Of a stretch of DNA of 19,722 nt, positions 7,036 through 12,941 are shown piece after piece. The notes under the pieces were generated by a model that was not told where the DNA came from, did not search any database, and saw only the letters and a program-made list of their open reading frames with translations. The stretch's first letter is position 1, and each line of letters starts with the position of its first letter. The position numbers and the translations under genes are program-made. Source of the DNA: a bacterium (GTDB taxonomy: Bacteria > T1Sed10-126). The stretch lies in contig PWOD01000230.1 in the NCBI GenBank assembly GCA_003557545.1, forward strand, positions 1-19,722, written 5' to 3'.

Positions 7036-7060
7036 TAGTCAGGTTAGTGAAAAAGTGCAA
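7032..7060 (-). promoter_or_regulatory. Sigma-A-type promoter of the NifX/ATPase operon
   Basis: On the minus strand a -35-like TTGCAC (7055-7060) and a perfect -10 TATAAT (7032-7037) are separated by exactly 17 bases. It points into the nine-gene operon with a leader of about 100 bases. The -35 box matches only TTG of the consensus, which would suit activation or tight control. Confidence 0.65.
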
Positions 7061-7278
7061 GGAAAAATTTATTTAGAAAAATAAGAAGAAAATTTCAGTG
7101 TTGAGGTTATTGTATGGAATTTTTCTGCAAACAGACCGGTAAATTCAGTAACACACTCTTCTATTCAATTCCTATCCGGCACCTACGTTGTTAGTAACAG
7201 TGGACAATTTTTGGTTAATCAGGGAAAATACAGTTGTTTGATAGTTTTTTTGGATATTTTCGGTAAAGAGTTGAGACT

Positions 7279-8275
7279 ATGAGCCGTTTTAAAAAACTGC
7301 TTGTTTTTTTCGCTGTTCTCCTGGTTTTCCTGGGAGTTGTTTCTATTTACCAGGCGAATAAATCTTTGCCTGAAAATCTTAATTTAGCCGGTAAAACACA
7401 CCGGATTCCGGCGGAAAATATCCGGTTTTTAAAGGCTCTCTCTTTTATCGACGCCAGTGGAAACAGCAGAGTAGAACAGGAGATTTTTGACGAAATATTC
7501 AACCTGATCAAAAATGCCCGGCATTTTATCCTGGTCGACATGTTTCTTTTTAACGATTTTCTCGGCTACGATCCCCGGACTCACCGCAACTTATCGGGCG
7601 AGTTAACAGAGTTGCTCATCAAAAGGAAAGAAAATAATCCGGATATGAAAATAGTATTTATTACCGATCCAATAAATACCCTTTACGGTTCTCACAACCT
7701 GCAGTATCTGGAAAAATTAAGTGATGCCGGGGTAGAAGTTGTTTTGACCGACCTGCGGCGGTTACGCGATAGCAATCTCGTTTACTCCCCTCTCTGGCGT
7801 ACATTTTTTCAATGGTTTGGAGAAGGTGATGCTGGTTTCTTACCGAATCCTTTTAATCCTTCCGGCGGGGGTTGGCGCTGCGTTCTTACCTGACACTTCT
7901 GAATTTTAAAGCCAATCACAGGAAAATAGTAGTTGCCGATAGCCTGGTCCGGGGAAAAACACTCTATCAAGCATAATTACTTCCGCCAATCCCCACGACG
8001 GCTCCAGCAGACATGAAAATATTGCTCTAAGAATTGACGGTTACATCTGGGAAGATATTTTAAAAAGCGAACAGCCTGTTCTTGATATCTCTTCTTCTGA
8101 AATCAAGCTACCTTCGGAGTCACTTCAAAATTTCGATCAACTTAACGAACAAAACACAGACGAACAAACTGTCAAAGCCCAGATTTTAACCGAAGAAAAA
8201 ATAAGAGACCGGCTCTTAAAACGTATAAACGGACTCGAAAAAAACGATTCTAAAAAAGAAAAGAAAGCAGCTTAA
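7279..8275 (+). pseudogene. Phospholipase-D-family protein, frameshifted and C-terminally truncated
   Basis: The frame starts at 7279 with a membrane anchor or signal sequence (KKLLVFFAVLLVFLGVVS) and a PLD-type N-terminal half (VDMFLFNDFLGYDP, VFITDPINTLYGS, VVLTDLRRLRDSNLVYSPLW). It runs to a stop at 7893. One missing base in the G5 run at 7867-7871 restores LALRSYLTLLNFKANHRKIVVAD, carrying the first H-x-K-x4-D motif. A second missing base in the A5 run at 7955-7959 restores SIITSANPHDGSSRHENIAL, followed by an open frame to TAA at 8273-8275. Related proteins are about 500 residues or more and have a second HKD domain; none follows here. So the second half is lost even if both shifts are sequencing errors. 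The gene diverges from the operon upstream. I found no strong promoter or ribosome binding site for it. Confidence 0.8.
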
Positions 8276-8557
8276 TGATGCTTTCGCCGGAGGACACTTT
8301 TACACAATATATCGGACTTGACCTGAAAAATCACTAAAACGATCATAGCCTGATATTCCATAGTTGGGAGCGTTGGCAAATAAATTCAGGACAATCTGAC
8401 CTCGTGAACCATCACTCATATTTTGCTCTTTTTTTAGTTTGCTATAAACAATTTACAGGCAAGAAAACGTAAAACGTAGTGTCTGACCCCAACTTATGGT
8501 GGGGTTTTTAGTTGATTTTGAGGAGTTTTTTGATTAAGGACAGGTAAGGAAAAAAAG
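8276..8557. other. Stretch without a convincing gene, possibly remnant DNA
   Basis: After the broken PLD gene there is no supported coding region until tRNA-Asp. A 39-codon minus-strand frame at 8300-8419 (starting MSDGSRGQIVLNLF) has protein-like composition but no ribosome binding site and no family I recognise. The TAGTGTCTGACCCC stretch near 8478-8490 recalls ends of degraded mobile elements, but I see no matching inverted repeat or target duplication. A terminator-like hairpin lies at its right side. Confidence 0.35.
8486..8509 (+). terminator. Rho-independent terminator candidate
   Basis: ACCCCA (8486-8491) pairs with TGGGGT (8500-8505) around an 8-base loop, and the T tract runs through 8509. 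It would stop plus-strand transcription coming from the broken PLD gene before it runs into the tRNA-Asp region. The stem is only six pairs but GC-rich. Confidence 0.55.
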
Positions 8558-8631
8558 CGGGGACGACCGGATTTGAACCGGCGATCTCCTCCTTGACAGG
8601 GAGGCGTGTTAAACCACTACACTACGTCCCC
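8558..8631 (-). tRNA. tRNA-Asp (anticodon GTC)
   Basis: The minus strand folds as a standard tRNA: acceptor GGGGACG pairing with CGTCCCC, anticodon stem CCTCC/GGAGG around the loop CTGTCAA (anticodon GTC), and T-loop GGTTCAAATCC. The discriminator base is G, as usual for tRNA-Asp. The 3' CCA is not encoded. A T7 tract follows directly on the minus strand and may help termination. Confidence 0.95.
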
Positions 8632-8663
8632 TACCTGACTTCAATTTCTTTTTAAGAGTGGAT

Positions 8664-8692
8664 ATAATAACTAAATCGAAGTCGAAAATCAA
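8664..8692 (-). promoter_or_regulatory. Promoter of tRNA-Asp
   Basis: Minus-strand TTGATT (8687-8692) and TATTAT (8664-8669) are separated by 17 bases, and the predicted start lies about 25 bases before the tRNA. Both hexamers are close to the sigma-A consensus. Confidence 0.6.
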
Positions 8693-8813
8693 CCTTTATT
8701 ATGAATAAAACTATTTTTAATCGGAGAACCAATCAGCTTACAGATGAACCGATGGTTTATATGGATAATCTGAATGAATTTATTTAACCTGGAAAGGATT
8801 TGAAATTAAACCC

Positions 8814-9200
8814 GTGCAACTAATATACCAACTACTGGCTGAGCTGACTTTTTCCGTTCATCTGATTTTTATCATTTTTGCAATTTTTGGCGGGCTGGCC
8901 TGTCTGCGCTGGAAATGGCTGTTGGTGCTCCATTTACCCTGCCTGACCTGGGCTATTCTGATCTGGTTTTTCCGCTGGCGCTGTCCCCTCACACCGTTAG
9001 AAAATCAGTTTCGCGCAGCGGCCGGGTTAACAACCTATGATGGCGGATTTATCTCCCATTATATCTACCCACTAATTTATATCAGTCCGCCCACAACTGA
9101 ACAGAGAATCATCTTGGGGAGTCTATTAATAATCGGTAACCTGATAGCCTACGGACTGATTTATCAAATCCATTTCAGACCAGACCAACCGAAAGCTTAA
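8814..9200 (+). CDS. DUF2784 family membrane protein
   Basis: A 128-residue integral membrane protein with about three to four hydrophobic segments (roughly residues 10-28, 32-52, 82-92 and 97-118). It carries the DUF2784 hallmarks: WKWLLVLHLPCLTWA, RCPLTPLENQFR at about residues 54-66, and YDGGFISHYIYPLIY. The family has no established function; the CPLT-LEN motif is its signature. The start is a GTG at 8814; the nearest purine-rich sequence (GGAAAGGA) is about 15 bases upstream, so initiation is probably weak. The gene appears monocistronic. Its stop overlaps the stop of the opposing esterase-like gene (9197-9200), so the two converge with no spacer or terminator between them. Confidence 0.85.
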   Translation: MQLIYQLLAELTFSVHLIFIIFAIFGGLACLRWKWLLVLHLPCLTWAILIWFFRWRCPLTPLENQFRAAAGLTTYDGGFISHYIYPLIYISPPTTEQRIILGSLLIIGNLIAYGLIYQIHFRPDQPKA

Positions 9201-10849
9201 TCAACTAATCCCAGACCCTCAAGTGCCGAACTTTCTTGAATGAAAATCAACGCGTCATAACGCATGGGAAGAATTGTCGGAACATAATTTCCCTGTTCCT
9301 GCCGGGGGTTATAGACAACACCAACTGCCCGATGTCCACGGGGATCTTCCAGCAAACCTGACTGGCGCAAACTATCATCGAACAAAAGATAAAACTGTGG
9401 GATATCCAGCCGGTTCAAAAATTCATCATGACTGTTCTGGACTGCTTCTGGAAGTTGCATTACCTGTCCGGGCTGTCCCCACTGTGATCCAGCTTTCACA
9501 GTTCCATGATAACTGGAAAACCCAAGAATGCGAACCTTGTCCATGGTATACTCCTCGCGCATCAACTGACCCATGTTAACCTGGCCCTGTTCGGTCATGA
9601 TCGTTGCCCGGGCGTCGCCTACGTGAGTGTTATGGGCCCAGACAATACCACGAGCATCAGGACCATAATGATCGATCAAACGATGAATAGTATTTTCCAT
9701 GTGATAGACACGTTCATTCCAATTGTCGAGAGTCTGATCAACCATGCCACGATAATGACGTTCGGCATATTTCAAAGCAGATGCTTTCTGACGAATCCGG
9801 AGAGATAACTCTGCTGAACTTTGCGGGGCTATTTCTTGAAAAACAAGCTGATAAAGCTCCTCCATCGGCTGTTCACAGGACTCACCGGTATGCTGAACCC
9901 AGCGAGCATAACTGTGCCCATCATCACGATAATCTTCAAAACAGGAATATTTTTCAGCAATTCTCGAGCGGTATTCAGGAAACTCATCCAGAAGTTCTAA
10001 CAGCCTATCACCACCATCCCAGGTCCCATAAACATCAAGCCCGTAAAAACCCACCTTATCAGCAGTTTGATTATGTTCACGTAGCCAGCTGACAAAATCT
10101 AAAACTACCCGATTAGACCACATCCAGGGGGGCCAGCGGTCAAGTCCGCCAAACAGCTGATCGGTTTCAGTTATTGCACCATCAAAATCCTTAACAAACT
10201 TATTCAATTGATATAGAGAAGCCCAATCTCCCTCAACAACAACAAAATCAAACTCATGTTCCTCAATCAGACGGCGACTTATCTCGGCGCGCCAGTGATA
10301 ATATTCTTCGGTACCGTGTGAGGCTTCTCCCAGCAGCGCAAGCCGGCCTTCGGCCAGATGGTCAATTAGCGGATCAAGCTCTCCAGTTTGCTCGAAGGGC
10401 CGGGTAAACTCTGTCAGTCGCTCGATATCCCGGGGGGAACCGGTAGAAGTTACTTCGGTAGCATCCGGACAACCTTCTTCAAGACAGTTTTTGACAGCCT
10501 CCTCCATCTCCGGTGCCATGTTGTCTTGATATCCAACCCAGTGTTGTTTGCCGATGAAGGTCGCAGGAACAGCAATTCTAAAAACCCCATGAAGTTCAGA
10601 AAGCTGCTGTAATAACGCTTGATTTTCACGGTCACGATATACTTCCAGTTTTTTGATTGATAGTTCAGGATAGTCATCGGCCAGCCGGTCAAGAAAAACC
10701 TCCTGCCGTTCACAGAAGGGACAACCCTCTCCCCAGAAAAAATAGAGTGTTGTTTCACTGGATACAGCCTCTTGCTGGCCCAGGCAGGAACTCCCCAGGA
10801 AAATCAAAAGCAGACCGACAAATAATACTACCTTGTTTGAAAAACTCAT
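9197..10849 (-). CDS. Exported fusion: thioredoxin/glutaredoxin-like domain plus erythromycin-esterase-like domain
   Basis: A 550-residue protein. Residues 1-21 are a signal sequence ending LGSSC; Cys22 could be lipidated, though Gly at -3 is atypical for a lipobox. Residues about 32-125 are a thioredoxin-fold domain with a CPFC redox motif at 43-46 and the cis-Pro region AVPAT at 93-97. Residues about 140-548 match the erythromycin esterase family, with LLGEASHG (Glu175, His178), VVVEGDW (Glu206), PWMWSNRVVLDFVSWLR, FYGLDVYG, WAHNTHVGD (His409) and a C-terminal MRYDALIFI. These cover the residues needed by EreA/EreB-type enzymes. The combination is unusual. The gene is monocistronic, preceded by an AGGGGTG ribosome binding site. 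Macrolide resistance should not be assumed: most members of this superfamily are uncharacterised hydrolases. A thiol-linked role outside the membrane is an inference. Confidence 0.88.
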   Translation of the reverse strand: MSFSNKVVLFVGLLLIFLGSSCLGQQEAVSSETTLYFFWGEGCPFCERQEVFLDRLADDYPELSIKKLEVYRDRENQALLQQLSELHGVFRIAVPATFIGKQHWVGYQDNMAPEMEEAVKNCLEEGCPDATEVTSTGSPRDIERLTEFTRPFEQTGELDPLIDHLAEGRLALLGEASHGTEEYYHWRAEISRRLIEEHEFDFVVVEGDWASLYQLNKFVKDFDGAITETDQLFGGLDRWPPWMWSNRVVLDFVSWLREHNQTADKVGFYGLDVYGTWDGGDRLLELLDEFPEYRSRIAEKYSCFEDYRDDGHSYARWVQHTGESCEQPMEELYQLVFQEIAPQSSAELSLRIRQKASALKYAERHYRGMVDQTLDNWNERVYHMENTIHRLIDHYGPDARGIVWAHNTHVGDARATIMTEQGQVNMGQLMREEYTMDKVRILGFSSYHGTVKAGSQWGQPGQVMQLPEAVQNSHDEFLNRLDIPQFYLLFDDSLRQSGLLEDPRGHRAVGVVYNPRQEQGNYVPTILPMRYDALIFIQESSALEGLGLVD

Positions 10850-10925
10850 ATTATTTCACACCCCTGATAAAAATTGAACGACCCGTACCGGTTGCTAGTT
10901 CAACAACCGAAAACTGACTGTTACT

Positions 10926-10934
10926 ATATTATCA
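10926..10934 (-). promoter_or_regulatory. Extended -10 promoter candidate for the thioredoxin-esterase gene
   Basis: On the minus strand the sequence TGATAATAT is an extended -10 element (TG-n-TAATAT) about 75 bases before the start codon. No good -35 hexamer is present, which is tolerated with extended -10 sites. Between it and the gene, CGGTTG and CAACCG arms (about 10889-10909) could form a leader hairpin. Confidence 0.35.
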
Positions 10935-11024
10935 AATTCAGGGGCTCAGAGTAAGTTAATTTAGAAAAACAGGCTGTTTTTATCTATATTATTAGCGGAC
11001 CGGGCGGCCTGTTGTATAGCGGTT

Positions 11025-11069
11025 TATTAGCTTATTCGCTTAAAAAAGAAGAAGCTAATATAATTTTTT
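11025..11069 (+). terminator. Terminator-like hairpin with no known plus-strand gene upstream
   Basis: TATTAGCTT (11025-11033) and AAGCTAATA (11052-11060) are perfect 9-base arms around an 18-base loop. They are followed by TAA and a T6 run to 11069. The rest of 10850-11160 holds no gene that I can support: it contains the esterase promoter region, an A/T-rich hairpin at 10965-10981 and the tail of tRNA-Ile. On the plus strand this would end a short transcript of unknown origin. Confidence 0.4.
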
Positions 11070-11120
11070 CCTGGTTGATAGGCTTTTCTTGATAAGATTA
11101 ACTGATTCGAGGAGTTATTG

Positions 11121-11138
11121 AAAAAAGCTTGTTTAAGC
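11121..11138 (-). terminator. Weak terminator candidate after tRNA-Ile
   Basis: On the minus strand GCTT-AAAC-AAGC followed by T6 lies about 22 bases after the tRNA 3' end. The stem is only four pairs, so this is weak support; the T tract is the main evidence. Confidence 0.3.
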
Positions 11139-11160
11139 GGTTTGGAAGCATGGGGTTAAG

Positions 11161-11236
11161 TGGGCCAAGCTGGATTTGAACCAGCGACCTCACGCTTATC
11201 AGGCGTGCGCTCTAGACCAGGCTGAGCTATTGGCCC
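11161..11236 (-). tRNA. tRNA-Ile (anticodon GAT)
   Basis: The minus strand folds as a tRNA: acceptor GGGCCAA pairing with TTGGCCC, D-arm GCTC/GAGC, anticodon stem CACGC/GCGTG around the loop CTGATAA (anticodon GAT), and T-loop TTCAAAT closed by GCTGG/CCAGC. The discriminator is A and the CCA is not encoded. It stands alone here and not in a 16S-23S spacer, the commonest place for tRNA-Ile(GAT). Confidence 0.95.
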
Positions 11237-11240
11237 TAAA

Positions 11241-11260
11241 CGGTCAGACCGAGCTGACCG
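11241..11260 (-). promoter_or_regulatory. Hairpin in the tRNA-Ile leader
   Basis: CGGTCAG (11241-11247) and CTGACCG (11254-11260) are perfect 7-base arms around a 6-base loop. The hairpin ends four bases before the mature tRNA 5' end and lies downstream of the predicted promoter, so it would be in the precursor RNA and could guide 5' processing. Confidence 0.45.
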
Positions 11261-11280
11261 ATTGTAAATACACAGGTAAT

Positions 11281-11308
11281 AATTTACTTGATATCTGTAA
11301 AATGTCAA
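11281..11308 (-). promoter_or_regulatory. Promoter of tRNA-Ile
   Basis: The minus strand has a perfect -35 TTGACA (11303-11308) and a -10-like TAAATT (11281-11286) 16 bases away. The predicted start is about 38 bases before the mature tRNA. Confidence 0.55.
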
Positions 11309-11403
11309 CCTATTTAAGGGGTAATCGGGAAGATTAATCATCCGGCAACCGGAACAGAGGGGTTTTTGACTGTTTACAAATCAAACAGAAGGAACCATCA
11401 ATA

Positions 11404-12420
11404 ATGACTCAAACTAAGGAGTTCAAAAACAGATTTTCCTGGTCAAGCAGCCGTTCCGAGCTTTTTGCTGAGTGTAAACGAAAGTATTACTATCAATATT
11501 ATGGTTTCTGGGGGGGCTGGAAAAAACAGGCTGACAGGCGACTGAAAACTCTCTACATGCTTAAACAGCTGGATAATAGATTTTTATGGAAAGGTAATAT
11601 TATCCACGAAGCAATCGCTTTCTTAATTCTATCCAGGCTAAAAAAACAAGCGCTCCCGTTGGAGCAGTTCAAGGAAACGGTTGTCAAAAGAATGCGAAAT
11701 CAGTATCGTGAATCACTGACCGGCCAATATCGCTCAAACCCCAAATATAAATTTGGTCTGCTCGAGCATGAATACAACGAACAGATTAATGATAAAGCAT
11801 GGTGTGAAATCCGTGACTCGGTTATCAGGGGGATCGACCATTTTACCGGTTCAACTATTTTTTCTAAAATAAAACAGCTCGATCCCGGAGCCTGTCTGGC
11901 AATTGAGGGTGACCTGCGCAAACCGAAAAATATCTGGGGCAGATTATCGCCGGACCTGTTTACCTACCTGTCTCTGCCCTATACAGCATATGCCGATAGT
12001 TTTAAAATAGGCGAAATACCTATCTGGGCAAAGATCGATTTTGCGTTTCAGGAACCGAGTGGGACGGTTCATATTATCGACTGGAAATCTTCAGTTAACC
12101 GTACCAACTTCGACCCTTTCCAGCTCAAAGTCTATGGTCTTTATGCTCAAAAAAACTGGGTTTCAAAAACTGTGCCGATCAAACTATCCTTTTATAATGT
12201 GAGTAATGACAGAATCCAGCAGGAAGATTTCAACCGGGATGACCACACAAGCTGTCTTAAAAAAATCAGGCTGGATATCGCCAGGATGCAGAAGCTACTG
12301 GTTAACAAATCTGACAATACAGGCAGGGAAGAAGATTTTGTTAAAACCGATAATAAAAGCAGCTGTCGGTACTGTAGATACCGCCGCGTTTGTTTATCAG
12401 ACGAGGATAAAGCTGTTTAA
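11404..12420 (+). CDS. PD-(D/E)XK superfamily nuclease with Cas4/AddB-type Fe-S cysteines
   Basis: A 338-residue RecB-family-like nuclease. It begins with an FSWSSSRSELFAEC segment (Cys24) and RKYYYQYYG. It has a KGNIIHEA motif (His69), a KIDFAF motif with Asp212, VHIIDWKSS with Asp226 and Lys228, and a QLKVYGLYA helix (Gln240, Tyr244). The C-terminal CRYCRYRRVC supplies Cys321, Cys324 and Cys330. With Cys24 this makes the one-plus-three cysteine arrangement that binds a 4Fe-4S cluster in Cas4 and AddB. All residues for a metal-dependent nuclease are therefore present. It is longer than Cas4 and no cas gene or repeat array is nearby, so it is better named a stand-alone PDDEXK_1-type exonuclease. 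DNA repair is a plausible role. An AAGGA lies about 11 bases before the ATG. Its stop overlaps that of the opposing PerR-like gene. Confidence 0.85.
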   Translation: MTQTKEFKNRFSWSSSRSELFAECKRKYYYQYYGFWGGWKKQADRRLKTLYMLKQLDNRFLWKGNIIHEAIAFLILSRLKKQALPLEQFKETVVKRMRNQYRESLTGQYRSNPKYKFGLLEHEYNEQINDKAWCEIRDSVIRGIDHFTGSTIFSKIKQLDPGACLAIEGDLRKPKNIWGRLSPDLFTYLSLPYTAYADSFKIGEIPIWAKIDFAFQEPSGTVHIIDWKSSVNRTNFDPFQLKVYGLYAQKNWVSKTVPIKLSFYNVSNDRIQQEDFNRDDHTSCLKKIRLDIARMQKLLVNKSDNTGREEDFVKTDNKSSCRYCRYRRVCLSDEDKAV

Positions 12421-12839
12421 AAACTGGCCGGTTTAGAATAACAACACTCACATAATCCGGTCAGGGTCATGCTGATATCCTCAAGTTGAAATGGCAGATT
12501 CCATGATTCAATCTCTTCTGTTAAATCTAAGGGGATATCAATAATCCGTTTACATTTTTGACAACGGGCATGGGGATGAAAAGTATGGCGTATTTCATAA
12601 TAGTCGGTAGAGCTAATTCCAGAAAGCTGACGTAAAAAGCCAACTTCCAGAAATACTTTCAGACAGTTATACACCGTTGCCCTGGACAGCTGATTGTCAT
12701 TCTCACGATCCAGCTCAAGCAGATCGGCAGCAGTAAAGTGTCCGTCAGCCTGTTTACAGAGATCGATAAAATATTTTCTTTCCCGAGTAACCTGCCGATC
12801 ATGGTTGCGCAACTTCTCAATAACATTTGTTTTTTCCAC
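12417..12839 (-). CDS. Fur-family transcriptional regulator, PerR-like
   Basis: A 140-residue Fur-family repressor. The winged helix lies in about residues 10-75, with the recognition-helix segment LSRATVYNCLKVF. The structural zinc site is Cys93-x2-Cys96 and Cys130-x2-Cys133. Candidate regulatory metal ligands are His34, Glu82, His88, His90 and Asp101. Aligned on the first zinc cysteine these match B. subtilis PerR His37, Asp85, His91, His93 and Asp104; the Asp at the last position is typical of peroxide-sensing PerR, while Glu82 replaces an Asp. Peroxide sensing is therefore likely but unproven. The start is GTG at 12839, with a GGAGGG site six bases upstream. The promoter carries an A/T-rich inverted repeat, which suggests autoregulation. 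Confidence 0.85.
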   Translation of the reverse strand: MEKTNVIEKLRNHDRQVTRERKYFIDLCKQADGHFTAADLLELDRENDNQLSRATVYNCLKVFLEVGFLRQLSGISSTDYYEIRHTFHPHARCQKCKRIIDIPLDLTEEIESWNLPFQLEDISMTLTGLCECCYSKPASF

Positions 12840-12869
12840 GAAAATCCCTCCGATATTTTTATCAAATCA

Positions 12870-12889
12870 TAAATATAGTATAATATTTA
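12870..12889. promoter_or_regulatory. PerR/Fur-box-like inverted repeat, probable autoregulatory operator
   Basis: TAAATAT (12870-12876) and ATATTTA (12883-12889) are perfect 7-base arms around a 6-base centre that is itself the -10 box. Composition and symmetry resemble PerR/Fur operators, though spacing differs from the 7-1-7 consensus. The site is ideally placed for the regulator encoded just downstream. Confidence 0.55.
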
Positions 12890-12905
12890 GTCCAAACAAA
12901 AACAA
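12877..12905 (-). promoter_or_regulatory. Promoter of the PerR-like gene
   Basis: The minus strand has TTGTTT (12900-12905) and TATACT (12877-12882) with 17-base spacing. The leader to the GTG start is about 30 bases. The -10 box lies inside the operator-like repeat. Confidence 0.6.
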
Positions 12906-12941
12906 GCTACAGGTCACACTGGCTACGAACTAATATTTTGC

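Noticed and set aside
6969-7076. Short plus-strand frame through the operon leader and promoter (begins MLPASNTTNT)
   Set aside because: It covers the promoter and palindrome, has no ribosome binding site and looks like chance.
8300-8419. 39-codon minus-strand frame starting MSDGSRGQIV
   Set aside because: Protein-like composition but no ribosome binding site and no recognised family; recorded only in the description of that stretch.
8701-8787. 28-codon plus-strand frame (begins MNKTIFNRRT) just before the DUF2784 gene
   Set aside because: No ribosome binding site, very A/T-rich, overlaps nothing known and too short to support; could be a remnant but not reported as a gene.
9197-10849. Calling the esterase-like protein a macrolide-resistance enzyme
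   Set aside because: Only superfamily membership is supported; the N-terminal redox domain and export signal differ from EreA/EreB, and most members have unknown substrates.
11404-12420. Naming the nuclease Cas4
   Set aside because: The cysteine pattern fits, but the protein is much longer than Cas4 and there is no CRISPR array or cas gene in the window.
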